Shown here one piece after another: positions 25,569 through 33,959 of a DNA stretch of 64,000 bases. Numbering within the stretch: position 1 is the stretch's first letter; each line of letters opens with the position of its first letter. Origin of the DNA: JBIQKZ01 sp044464765 (GTDB lineage: Bacteria; Pseudomonadota; Gammaproteobacteria; Burkholderiales; Burkholderiaceae_B). Under the pieces are notes generated by a model. It saw only the letters and a program-made list of their open reading frames with translations, did not search any database and was not told the DNA's origin. The position numbers and the translations under genes were made by a program. The DNA is taken from contig JBIQKZ010000010.1 of assembly GCA_044464765.1 (NCBI GenBank), positions 62,001-126,000 of the forward strand, given 5' to 3'.

Positions 25569-25876
25569 GATTTGCCTCCTGCTTTTTTCTCTTTCTTCTT
25601 GAACATCTCCAGCATGCGGCGGGTGACCAGGAAGCCGCCGAACACGTTCACTGCAGCCAAGGCCACCGCGAATACGCCCATGAAGCGGGCCAGGTTGCCT
25701 TCAGTGAGACCGGCGGCCAACATGGCGCCGACAATGACGATGGCGGAGATGGCGTTGGTGACCGCCATCAATGGAGTATGCAGGGCCGGCGTGACATTCC
25801 ATACGACATGGAAGCCAACGTAAATGGCCAATACGAAAATAATCAGGTTGATCAGGGTGGGGTTGACCACTTCCAT
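25565..25876 (-). CDS. pntAb: NAD(P) transhydrogenase alpha subunit, membrane part
   Basis: In many non-enteric bacteria the alpha subunit is split, and this small gene encodes the membrane portion. The 103-residue protein has three to four hydrophobic helices (LINLIIFVLAIYVGFHVVW, AISAIVIVGAMLAAGL, FMGVFAVALAAVNVFGGF) and a basic tail rich in Lys. Two adjacent ATGs overlap the pntAa stop. The second, used here, has the better distance to AGGAG. Confidence 0.93.
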   Translation of the reverse strand: MEVVNPTLINLIIFVLAIYVGFHVVWNVTPALHTPLMAVTNAISAIVIVGAMLAAGLTEGNLARFMGVFAVALAAVNVFGGFLVTRRMLEMFKKKEKKAGGKS

Positions 25877-26994
25877 CATGCGCTCCTTAGTACGGCGCCG
25901 TCCATGCACATCAGGCAGGCTTCGACAATATCGTCTTCACGCTGAATGGCGAGTGAGCCATCCGCGTCGATGATCAATTTGAGAAAATCGAGTACGTTGC
26001 GTGCATAAAGGGCCGAAGCGTCCATGGGTATCATGGCGGGGATATTGCTGTGGCCGATCAAGGTAACGCCATGTTTTTCGACCACTTGATCTTTTTCCGA
26101 CAAGGGGCAATTGCCGCCTCGCTCGACCGCCAGGTCCACGATCACCGAGCCCGGTTTCATGGATTGAACGGTTTCCTCGGATATGAGGATGGGGGCCGGC
26201 CGGCCGGGAATCAGGGCGGTGGTGATGACAATATCGGCTTGCCGGCAACGCTCGGAAACCTGGGCGGCCTGGCGTGCCATCCAGGCGGCCGGCATCGGGC
26301 GGGCATAGCCGCCCACGCCTTGAGCGATTTCGCGTTCCTCGTCGGTTTCGAAGGGGACTTCGATGAACTTCGCCCCCAGTGATTCCACCTGTTCTTTGGC
26401 GGCGGGCCGTACGTCGGAGGCCTCGACCACGGCGCCCAGACGGCGTGCGGTTGCGATGGCCTGCAGGCCGGCCACACCGGCGCCAAGTACGACCACGCGC
26501 GCGGCTTTCAGGGTGCCTGCCGCCGTCATCATCATGGGGAAGAGGCGCCCGTATGCATTGGCTGCCAACAGCACGGCCTTATAGCCCGCCAGGTTGGTTT
26601 GCGATGAAAGAACATCCAGGCTTTGGGCGCGGGTGGTGCGTGGCGCGGCCTCGAGCGCAAAAGCGGTAATGCCGGTTTGCGCCATGGCGGCCAGGTTGTC
26701 GGCATTGAACGGATCGAGCATGCCGACCAGAACCGCGCCACGTTTCAGGTGCTCGCGCTCGGCGGCATCGGGGGCGCGTACCTTCAGGACCAGGTCTGAG
26801 CCGAGCGCCTGTTGAGCGGTGCCCAGGGTGGCGCCGGCCTCTGCGTAGGCCTCGTCGGGATAATGAGCGGCCGCACCGGCGCCGCGTTCAATAATGACGT
26901 CATGCTTTGCCGCAATGTACTTCTTGACGGTTTCAGGCGTGGCCGCCACTCGCGACTCGCCCGGCAGGGTTTCGCGGGGTATACCGATTTGCAT
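25876..26994 (-). CDS. pntAa: NAD(P) transhydrogenase alpha subunit, NAD-binding part
   Basis: The soluble domain I (372 residues) resembles alanine dehydrogenase and binds NAD(H). Seen are MQIGIPRETLPGESRVAATP at the N-terminus, the Rossmann motif VVLGAGVAGLQAIATARRLGA near residue 170, the mobile-loop region near 220-240, and the LAVERGGNCPLSE segment. A GGAGGAAC site precedes the ATG. The upstream intergenic region contains a striking inverted repeat. Confidence 0.95.
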   Translation of the reverse strand: MQIGIPRETLPGESRVAATPETVKKYIAAKHDVIIERGAGAAAHYPDEAYAEAGATLGTAQQALGSDLVLKVRAPDAAEREHLKRGAVLVGMLDPFNADNLAAMAQTGITAFALEAAPRTTRAQSLDVLSSQTNLAGYKAVLLAANAYGRLFPMMMTAAGTLKAARVVVLGAGVAGLQAIATARRLGAVVEASDVRPAAKEQVESLGAKFIEVPFETDEEREIAQGVGGYARPMPAAWMARQAAQVSERCRQADIVITTALIPGRPAPILISEETVQSMKPGSVIVDLAVERGGNCPLSEKDQVVEKHGVTLIGHSNIPAMIPMDASALYARNVLDFLKLIIDADGSLAIQREDDIVEACLMCMDGAVLRSA

Positions 26995-27035
26995 TTGTTC
27001 CTCCGGTACTGCGCTATTTTTTTGAGCTTTGTACT

Positions 27036-27078
27036 ATAACCGAAGTTCTTGGCGTTATTGTTTTTGAACTTCGGTTAT
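27036..27078. promoter_or_regulatory. 13-bp perfect inverted repeat at the pnt promoter region
   Basis: ATAACCGAAGTTC (27036-27048) and GAACTTCGGTTAT (27066-27078) form a perfect dyad around 17 bases. No U-tract follows on either strand, so it is not a typical terminator for metY. On the minus strand a TATAGT -10-like hexamer overlaps the dyad edge about 40 bases before the pntAa start. This suggests an operator for an unknown regulator. Confidence 0.5.
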
Positions 27079-27110
27079 TTGAGCCTAAGCTTTCACCATT
27101 TTGATGGATC

Positions 27111-28388
27111 TTACGCTTGGCTGGCGTCCAGAGCCTGGCTGATGTCGGCAAGGATATCGTCGATGTGCTCAATGCCGATAGACAGCCTGATCAGGTCTTG
27201 GCTGACGCCAGCCCGAGCCAGTTCGTCGGAACTAAGCTGGCGGTGGGTAGTCGAAGCAGGGTGGCAAGCCAACGACTTGGCATCGCCGATATTGACCAGG
27301 CGCACCAAAAGCTGCAAGGCGTCGATAAACTTGGCGCCGGCGGCGCTGCCGCCCTTGATGCCAAACGACAGAATGCTGGCGGGTTTGCCGTTCATGTATT
27401 TTTTTGCCAGGGCGTGCTCGGGGTGGTTGGGCAGGCCCGCGTACTGCACCCACTCGACACTGGCGTGCTGATCCAGGAATTCCGCAACCTTCTGGGCGTT
27501 TTCCACATGGCGTTCCATGCGCAGCGACAGGGTTTCGATGCCTTGCAGAATAAGGAAGGCGTTGAAGGGGGACATGGCGGCGCCGGTATTGCGCAGAGGC
27601 ACCACGCGGCAACGCCCGATGAAGGCCGCCGGGCCGAACGCTTCGGTGTAGACCACACCGTGGTACGAGGGATCGGGCTCGTTAAGCATGGGGAATCGTT
27701 CTTTATGTTCCGCCCAGGGGAATTTGCCCGAATCGACGATGGCCCCGGCAATGGTGGTGCCGTGGCCGCCCATGTATTTGGTAAGCGCATGTACCACGAT
27801 GTCAGCGCCATGTTCGATGGGGCGGCACAGGGCGGGCGATGGTACGGTGTTGTCGACGATCAGGGGCACGCCATGACGGTGCGCCGCGTCGGCAATGGCC
27901 TGGATGTCGGCGACGTTGCCTGCCGGGTTGCCCACGGTCTCGCAAAAGACGGCCTTGGTGTTTTCGTCGATCAGTGCTTCAAGCGCTGCGACATCGTCAT
28001 GAGGAGCGAACTTGACTGTAATGCCTTGCCGGGGAAACGTATGGGCGAACAGATTGTAGGTGCCGCCATACAGTTTGCTGACCGATATGATGTTGTCGCC
28101 TGCCTGGGCGATGGTCTGGATGGCATAGGTGATGGCGGCCATGCCCGAAGCCAGCGCAAGGGCGGCAACCCCGCCTTCCATGGCGGCGACCCGCTCTTCC
28201 AGGACCGCGTTGGTCGGATTCATTATGCGGGTGTAGATGTTACCGGGTACTTTCAAATCGAACAGATCGGCGCCATGCTGGGTGTTGTCAAAGGCGTACG
28301 ATGTTGTTTGATAGATGGGCACGGCAACCGATTTTGTCGTGGGATCCGGCTTGAATCCGGCGTGAATGGCAAGGGTTTCCAGTTTCAT
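27111..28388 (-). CDS. metY: O-acetylhomoserine sulfhydrylase (aminocarboxypropyltransferase)
   Basis: This PLP enzyme of the Cys/Met metabolism family makes homocysteine from O-acetylhomoserine and sulfide. The 425-residue length and the sequence LAIHAGFKPDPTTKSVAVPIYQT at the N-terminus are typical of MetY rather than MetB or MetZ. Also seen are ALASGMAAI, the PLP-contacting IVDNT, and the Schiff-base lysine in ALTKYMGGHGTTI. No methionine riboswitch was recognised upstream. The gene is divergent from asmA and followed by pnt in the same direction. Confidence 0.94.
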   Translation of the reverse strand: MKLETLAIHAGFKPDPTTKSVAVPIYQTTSYAFDNTQHGADLFDLKVPGNIYTRIMNPTNAVLEERVAAMEGGVAALALASGMAAITYAIQTIAQAGDNIISVSKLYGGTYNLFAHTFPRQGITVKFAPHDDVAALEALIDENTKAVFCETVGNPAGNVADIQAIADAAHRHGVPLIVDNTVPSPALCRPIEHGADIVVHALTKYMGGHGTTIAGAIVDSGKFPWAEHKERFPMLNEPDPSYHGVVYTEAFGPAAFIGRCRVVPLRNTGAAMSPFNAFLILQGIETLSLRMERHVENAQKVAEFLDQHASVEWVQYAGLPNHPEHALAKKYMNGKPASILSFGIKGGSAAGAKFIDALQLLVRLVNIGDAKSLACHPASTTHRQLSSDELARAGVSQDLIRLSIGIEHIDDILADISQALDASQA

Positions 28389-28522
28389 GGGTTTGACTCT
28401 TAAATAGTTAGAATAGTCGATGGTTGTGCAAAGACAGTTAGGTTAGCATTCACACTAGCGCTTGTGTAACGCTTTTATAGGGTATTTCCTTATAAGCTAT
28501 TCCAGGATTTTGAAGGCCGCAA

Positions 28523-31135
28523 ATGAAAGTTTGGTTTAAGAGGGTATTGATTGGCTTGGCCGTCATCGTGGTTGTGGGTCTGTTGGGCCTGGCCGCGTTC
28601 TTGCTGACGTTCGATCCGAATGCCTATAAAAGCAAGGTGCAGGAAATCGTGTACGAGCGCTACCATCGTACCCTGTCCATTAATGGCGATATCCAGTTGT
28701 CGCTTTTCCCGCGCATTGGCTTGTCCGTACAGAACGTTCAGCTGTCGCAGCGCGACAGCACCGACACCTTTGCCTCGCTGGACAGCGCACGCTTCGCCGT
28801 GGCGATCTGGCCCTTGCTTCGGGACCGCCTGGTGGTCGACCATGTTTCCGTCACAGGCTTCAAGGCGTGGGTTGTTCGCGACAGCGAAGGGCGTTTCAAT
28901 TTCGACGATCTCTTGGGGGGCAGCGCCTCTACGCAGGAATCCCTGGCGTTCGCGCCCGCCGGGCTGCTGGTGAAATCGGCACAGGCCGAGCCTCTTCCGG
29001 CGGGCGATGCCACGGTCGAACCTTCGCAATCCCAGGCCGCCTTGCAGATTGATATTGCCGGCCTTGATCTCAAGGGCGGCGAAGTTCATCTGGTTGATGC
29101 CAAAAGCGGCTACGTCGCCCGCCTTGAAGATGTGCAGCTAAATACCGGGCGCATGACCTTCGACCAACCTTTCGATGTTTCGTGGCGTGCCAGGCTGATC
29201 GGCGAATACCCGCAAGCCAATGCTGCGCTGGAAGGGCAGGCGTTGGTCAAGATGGATCCGGACCGCAAGGCGTATTCGGCGCAAAAGCTCAGTTTTCAAT
29301 TGGTGGGCCAGGTCGGCTCGCTGGACGCGACAACGGCCACCCTGCGCGGCAATTTTGTGTACGACGGCTATTCGCACTTGCTGGATGCCAGCGGGGTGGA
29401 ACTGGCTGTCCAGGGAGCGACAACAGGTTTGCAGCCTATTGCCGACCTTGCCGCGACGCTAAGCCTGCCAAAACTGAAGGTAGACCGCAGCCGGCTGGAA
29501 TTTAATCTCGACAGGCTTGCATTGCGTGCCACGGGCAAGCTGCCCGATCGCAGCTTTGAAGTCGCCTTCGATGCGCCCAGATTGTCGATTTCTCCGGAGG
29601 CGGCTAATGGCGAACCTGTCTCCGGTACGATCAAGTTCAGTGGCGACGAAGTCTTGGGTGTTTCCTTGGGCATGAAGGGCCTGGGCGGCAATGCGGTCAA
29701 CCTGACCTTGAAAGAGCTCCATATTGAAAGCAGCCACAAGGCGGGTGATCGCCTGGTGCAGGTTAATGTATCGTCGCCTGCCCAATGGGACGTGTTCGCC
29801 CGGCGTGGTTCGCTGTCGGCCATGAAAGGCGACGTCAAGATCAGCGATGCCGTTCTGGCTCCGGAAGGCGTTGTACTGCCCTTGATCGGAACGCTGCATG
29901 CTGATTTGATCAAGGACGAGATCGCCAGCGAGATCAATGCGGTTTTCAATGGTTCCCCCATCAATTTGAATGTAAAGGCGCAAGGTCTGGCTCAGCCTAA
30001 AGTCGTGTTTGCCATGAAGGCGGATGCCCTTGACTACGACAAGCTGTTTCCCGCTCCCGCTTCCGTCCCGAAGCAGCAAACCGCATCAGCGGCTCCGGCT
30101 CCCGCAGCGGACAATGCATCGGAACAGCCCCCCGTACAGCCGCAGGCTGACGATACGCCCGGCCGGCCCGAGCTCCACGACGACACGCTGGACCTCAGCG
30201 TCCTGAATACCCTTGATATCTCTGGGTCGATTAACGTCGGCGACTTGAAAATGCGCGAATTGGCGCTACAGGATGTCAGTCTCGATGTCGCGGCTGGTGA
30301 GGGCAAGTTGAAGGTTTCCGATATTTCCGGCGCTTTGTATGGCGGCAAGCTATCGGGTGACCTGACGGCGAATGCCGACAACCAGTTTACGCTCAAGCTG
30401 AACCTTGACGGCGTCTCGGCCGCACCGCTGACGCAAGCCCTGGCCAAGCAAGACCGTCTTAGCGGTATTGGTACGCTCAAGCTGGATCTGGCCACCCAGG
30501 GGGGGACGCCGGCAGCGCTCAAGAGCGGGCTGTCGGGTACGGCACGGCTGCAGTTGCGAGAAGGGGCGGTTCGCGGGATTGATCTCGACCAATTGCTGGG
30601 CCAGGTTGCCAATGTATTGCATACGGTGTTGGACGGGCAGGGGCCGGACATTGCCGCCGGGTTTGATCTGGGTGCTCGCACGGCTTTCAAGACCATGGAT
30701 TTCAATGCGACTCTCGATAAAGGTGTAGCTACGGTCAAGAAGCTTGCCCTGGCCACCAATACGTTAACTGTTACCCAGGGGTCTCCGGCAACGATCAACT
30801 TGGTAGGCAACACGATCGACCTGGTCGCCAAGGTCCGGCTCGTGAATCCGGCGGGTGAAGATGCCAAACGCCTGGCCGGTCTTAAGGGCGTGACGGTGCC
30901 TGTGCACATCCTGGGCCCGCTGGATAATCCAGGCTATGGAATTCTGTGGAAGGACATGGGCGGCAAGCTGGTGCGCAATGCTGTCCAGCGCGGGCTGCTT
31001 GATCTGATCACCGATAAAGCGGGTGGAGACACGTTGGAACTGGCGCCCGACATAAAGGGTTCCGAGGCCGATAGCAAACCGGCTGACCCGGTCAAGAGCC
31101 TGGGCAACGCTCTGAAAGGCTTGCTGGGCAGATAA
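28523..31135 (+). CDS. AsmA-family protein
   Basis: AsmA-like proteins are large periplasmic proteins anchored in the inner membrane, implicated in lipid transport to the outer membrane. The 870-residue protein has one N-terminal membrane helix (VLIGLAVIVVVGLLGLAAF), then the typical DPNAYKSKV and LSINGDIQLSLFPRIGLSVQNVQL. The conserved AsmA C-terminal region covers about residues 560-830, including GAVRGIDLDQLLG. A Pro/Ala/Gln-rich linker lies around 515-550. The gene stands alone and converges on the ferredoxin gene. Confidence 0.9.
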   Translation: MKVWFKRVLIGLAVIVVVGLLGLAAFLLTFDPNAYKSKVQEIVYERYHRTLSINGDIQLSLFPRIGLSVQNVQLSQRDSTDTFASLDSARFAVAIWPLLRDRLVVDHVSVTGFKAWVVRDSEGRFNFDDLLGGSASTQESLAFAPAGLLVKSAQAEPLPAGDATVEPSQSQAALQIDIAGLDLKGGEVHLVDAKSGYVARLEDVQLNTGRMTFDQPFDVSWRARLIGEYPQANAALEGQALVKMDPDRKAYSAQKLSFQLVGQVGSLDATTATLRGNFVYDGYSHLLDASGVELAVQGATTGLQPIADLAATLSLPKLKVDRSRLEFNLDRLALRATGKLPDRSFEVAFDAPRLSISPEAANGEPVSGTIKFSGDEVLGVSLGMKGLGGNAVNLTLKELHIESSHKAGDRLVQVNVSSPAQWDVFARRGSLSAMKGDVKISDAVLAPEGVVLPLIGTLHADLIKDEIASEINAVFNGSPINLNVKAQGLAQPKVVFAMKADALDYDKLFPAPASVPKQQTASAAPAPAADNASEQPPVQPQADDTPGRPELHDDTLDLSVLNTLDISGSINVGDLKMRELALQDVSLDVAAGEGKLKVSDISGALYGGKLSGDLTANADNQFTLKLNLDGVSAAPLTQALAKQDRLSGIGTLKLDLATQGGTPAALKSGLSGTARLQLREGAVRGIDLDQLLGQVANVLHTVLDGQGPDIAAGFDLGARTAFKTMDFNATLDKGVATVKKLALATNTLTVTQGSPATINLVGNTIDLVAKVRLVNPAGEDAKRLAGLKGVTVPVHILGPLDNPGYGILWKDMGGKLVRNAVQRGLLDLITDKAGGDTLELAPDIKGSEADSKPADPVKSLGNALKGLLGR

Positions 31136-31145
31136 GAAGTAGGTA

Positions 31146-31400
31146 CTACGCGGGTTGGCCGGTTAGCTTCAGATATTTGGCCAACAGCGTAGGCTGGTCT
31201 TCTTGCCATTCGGGATCCACTTCGATGCATTCCACCGGGCAGACCACCTGGCATTGCGGTTCGCCATGATGGCCGACGCACTCGGTACAGCAATTGGGAT
31301 CAATAATATAGATTTCCGGCCCCATCGAGATGGCATCGTTGGGGCATTGGGGCTCACAGACATCGCAGTTGATGCATTCGTCGGTAATGCGCAATGCCAT
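31146..31400 (-). CDS. YfhL-family 2[4Fe-4S] ferredoxin
   Basis: This 84-residue soluble electron carrier has two cluster motifs: CINCDVCEPQCP near residues 9-20, and CCTECVG with a downstream CQVVCPVEC that supplies the remaining ligands. The insertion between cysteines (HHGEPQ) is characteristic of the Alvin-type/YfhL group. GGAGG sits six bases before the ATG. It follows coaD by 11 bases, and the same rsmD-coaD-ferredoxin order is common in betaproteobacteria. The redox partner is unknown. Confidence 0.92.
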   Translation of the reverse strand: MALRITDECINCDVCEPQCPNDAISMGPEIYIIDPNCCTECVGHHGEPQCQVVCPVECIEVDPEWQEDQPTLLAKYLKLTGQPA

Positions 31401-31411
31401 GCTAGACCTCC

Positions 31412-31921
31412 TTAATCGTCTTGGCTGGGCTCCGCCTCGCGGCGCGCCTTGGCTTTGGCATGCAGCCAGCGCTCGACCGAGGGGAAGACGAACTTGCTGA
31501 CGTCGCCGCCCAGAATGGCGATTTCGCGCACGATCGTGCCCGAAATGAACTGGTACTGGTCGGAGGGCGTCATGAACAGTGTTTCTACTTCGGGCAACAG
31601 ATGGCGGTTCATGCCCGCCATCTGAAACTCGTATTCAAAGTCGGAGACGGCACGTAATCCGCGCACGATGACCCGAGCGTCTTGTTCGCGCACGAAGTCC
31701 TTGAGCAGGCCCGCAAAGCTTTTTACCTCGACGTTGGGGTAATGCCCAAGCACCTCTTGGGCAATCTCGACACGTTCGTCGACGGTGAAGAAGGGACGTT
31801 TGGCCTGGCTGTGCGCAACACCCACCACAAGGTGGTCGAACAGGCTCGCGGCGCGGCGCACCAGATCTTCGTGGCCGCGCGTTAAAGGATCGAACGTTCC
31901 GGGATAAACGGCAGTAATCAT
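31412..31921 (-). CDS. coaD: Phosphopantetheine adenylyltransferase
   Basis: CoaD catalyses the penultimate step of coenzyme A synthesis, transferring AMP to 4'-phosphopantetheine. The 169-residue protein from the ATG at MITAVYPGTFDP shows the nucleotidyltransferase signature GTFDPLTRGH at residues 8-17, and VRGLRAVSDFEYEFQMAGMN and the C-terminal ISGTIVREIA motif. A longer in-frame start 30 bases upstream lacks family similarity. It sits between rsmD and ferredoxin as one unit. Confidence 0.96.
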   Translation of the reverse strand: MITAVYPGTFDPLTRGHEDLVRRAASLFDHLVVGVAHSQAKRPFFTVDERVEIAQEVLGHYPNVEVKSFAGLLKDFVREQDARVIVRGLRAVSDFEYEFQMAGMNRHLLPEVETLFMTPSDQYQFISGTIVREIAILGGDVSKFVFPSVERWLHAKAKARREAEPSQDD

Positions 31922-31990
31922 GTGTGTTCCAGGTTGAAAGCCGAGCTGCAAGACGCAACGCCTTGAGCCAGGACCTTCCCGCTTTGCTAG

Positions 31991-32584
31991 TTAAGACTCC
32001 AATTCTAGATTATTGACTGTTTTTTGCGTTGCAGCAAATCGAACCAGGCAATAATGCACATTCCCTGCCTTGTCTTGACGCAGCACCTCGAACGCCTCTG
32101 GGATGACAGGGGGGCTTTCCGATTCGACATACACCAGCCCATCGGGCGTAAGAATATGCGGGACTCGTTCCCACAGCGCGTCCAGCCAGCCCAGTCCGAA
32201 GGGTGGGTCAAGCAGCACCAGGTCGAAACGCGAGGCATCCATGCGCTGAATCACGACATTGGCGTCGCCAGCATGAATGCGGATCTGCTTGGCTTGCAGT
32301 TTGTCGCGCAATACACGCAAGGCGGCAATCACGCTAGGGTTGCGTTCGACCATCTGCACATGAGCGGCGCCGCGTGAAGCGGCTTCAAATCCCAGAGCGC
32401 CCGTACCGGCGAAGAGGTCCAGCACGCTTTTGTCATGGAAGTTGCTGTCCCAGAAATAGCGCAGCCAATTGAAGAGGGTCTCCCGGACGCGATCCGGAGT
32501 GGGCCTGAGCCCCTGGGCGTCTACCACGGGAATTGGAGTGCGCTTGTATTCACCGCCTACAATACGAATATTATGTGTTTTCAA
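31991..32584 (-). CDS. rsmD: 16S rRNA (guanine(966)-N2)-methyltransferase
   Basis: RsmD methylates G966 of 16S rRNA during 30S assembly. The 197-residue protein shows the RsmD start IRIVGGEYKRTPIPV, the PTPDRVRETLFNWL segment, the AdoMet motif DLFAGTGALGFEAASRGA and the catalytic LLDPPFG. It is divergent from ftsY with a 65-base gap that must hold both promoters. The same rsmD/ftsY arrangement is widespread in proteobacteria. Confidence 0.95.
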   Translation of the reverse strand: MKTHNIRIVGGEYKRTPIPVVDAQGLRPTPDRVRETLFNWLRYFWDSNFHDKSVLDLFAGTGALGFEAASRGAAHVQMVERNPSVIAALRVLRDKLQAKQIRIHAGDANVVIQRMDASRFDLVLLDPPFGLGWLDALWERVPHILTPDGLVYVESESPPVIPEAFEVLRQDKAGNVHYCLVRFAATQKTVNNLELES

Positions 32585-32649
32585 AATGCGTGGGTGGTCC
32601 TGGGCGAGGTCTTGGGTTCCAGACAGCTTAATTTTATAGTGTAAAGCCT

Positions 32650-33903
32650 ATGTTTCGCTTTTTTAAGAAGAACAAGCCTGCTTCGGGGCAGGCGCCTGCC
32701 GACACGGCCGGCATCAACGATGTCGACGAGTTGCCCGCTGCCGATGGGCCGGAAGAGCCGGGCGAGCCACAGGACGCTACGCCCGAGGCGGGTACGGCGT
32801 CTTCTCTTGGCACGAGCGAGACAGCGCGCGACGGAGCGATCCCAGAGGTTGATGATGGACGCGCCGACAGGCCGGCGCCTGAAGTAGATATACCGGTGCC
32901 TGAAGTATCGACGACCCCTATTCCAGTCGACTCGCCTGAACCCGACTCCGTGCCCGAGCTTGTGGACGAGCCGCCTGCGACGGCGCCCAAGAAGTCCTGG
33001 TTGGCGCGTCTTAGCCAGGGCCTGTCCCGCACGGGGCAAAGCATCAGCGGCTTGTTTGTGGGCGTCAAGGTCGACGAGGATTTGTTCGACGAGTTGGAAA
33101 CGGTGCTGATCATGGCGGATGCGGGCGTCGAGGCCACCGAGAAACTCCTGACGGCGCTCAGGGCCCGGGTGCGCAAGGAAAGGCTGGATGAGGGCGGCCA
33201 GGTCAAGGCGGCGCTGGCCGAGATTCTGGCGGAGCACCTGGCTCCGTTGGAAAAGTCGTTTCCGCTTGGCCGAGCAACGCCATGCGTCGTCATGATTGCC
33301 GGTGTGAATGGCGCGGGAAAAACCACTTCCATCGGCAAGCTTGCGTTTGATTTCCAGCGCCAGGGGCATAGTGTTTTACTGGCGGCGGGTGATACGTTCC
33401 GGGCGGCGGCTCGTGAACAATTGGTGGAATGGGGCGCGCGCAATAATGTCTCCGTCATTGCTCAGGATGGCGGCGATCCCGCCGCCGTAGCTTTCGACGC
33501 CGTCAATGCGGGTAGGGCGCGCGGCTCCAGCATTGTCATGATTGATACCGCCGGGCGCCTGCCCACGCAGTTGCACCTTATGGAAGAGCTGAAGAAGATC
33601 AAGCGTGTGATCGGCAAGGCGGATGGCGCGGCCCCCCACGAGGTCTTACTGGTGGTCGACGGCAACACGGGGCAGAATGCCATCTCGCAGATACGAGCCT
33701 TCGACGCCGCCATTGGTCTTACAGGGCTGGTCGTCACCAAGCTGGATGGGACGGCAAAAGGCGGCACGCTGGCCGCGGTGGCTGCAGGCAGCCAGGGCGT
33801 GCGTCCGGTACCGGTTTACTGGATTGGAGTGGGTGAAGGGATCGAGGATTTGCAGCCGTTTGTGGCGCGCGAATTCGCGAATGCCGTCGTCGGCGTTGCC
33901 TAG
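32650..33903 (+). CDS. ftsY: Signal recognition particle receptor FtsY
   Basis: FtsY docks SRP-ribosome complexes at the membrane. The 417-residue protein has an acidic, Pro- and Glu-rich N-terminal A domain of about 115 residues, then the NG GTPase domain: helical N region, P-loop GVNGAGKTTSIGKLA, DTFRAAAREQL, the DTAGR switch, TKLDGTAKGG and the final GIGEGxxDL-type GVGEGIEDLQPF. All GTPase motifs are intact. The stop codon lies inside the inverted repeat described next. Confidence 0.96.
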   Translation: MFRFFKKNKPASGQAPADTAGINDVDELPAADGPEEPGEPQDATPEAGTASSLGTSETARDGAIPEVDDGRADRPAPEVDIPVPEVSTTPIPVDSPEPDSVPELVDEPPATAPKKSWLARLSQGLSRTGQSISGLFVGVKVDEDLFDELETVLIMADAGVEATEKLLTALRARVRKERLDEGGQVKAALAEILAEHLAPLEKSFPLGRATPCVVMIAGVNGAGKTTSIGKLAFDFQRQGHSVLLAAGDTFRAAAREQLVEWGARNNVSVIAQDGGDPAAVAFDAVNAGRARGSSIVMIDTAGRLPTQLHLMEELKKIKRVIGKADGAAPHEVLLVVDGNTGQNAISQIRAFDAAIGLTGLVVTKLDGTAKGGTLAAVAAGSQGVRPVPVYWIGVGEGIEDLQPFVAREFANAVVGVA

Positions 33904-33957
33904 TGTCCTGTTTGCTAATTATAAGTAGCACGCAACTAACCACACAGGACACTAGGC
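33898..33957. repeat. 14-bp perfect inverted repeat between ftsY and the CYTH-CHAD gene
   Basis: GCCTAGTGTCCTGT (33898-33911) and ACAGGACACTAGGC (33944-33957) flank a 32-base A/T-richer centre. The left arm overlaps the last codon and stop of ftsY. The right arm abuts the stop of the convergent gene. The long loop and absent U-tract make a simple terminator unlikely. A miniature mobile element or REP-like repeat is an alternative. Confidence 0.5.
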
Positions 33958-33959
33958 AT

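Noticed and set aside
27036..27078. Dyad as rho-independent terminator of metY
   Set aside because: Moderate G/C content of the stem, 17-base loop and no T-run on the minus strand.
28389..28522. Methionine/SAM riboswitch upstream of metY
   Set aside because: The leader is short and A/T-rich, with no recognisable conserved core of a SAM or SAH riboswitch.
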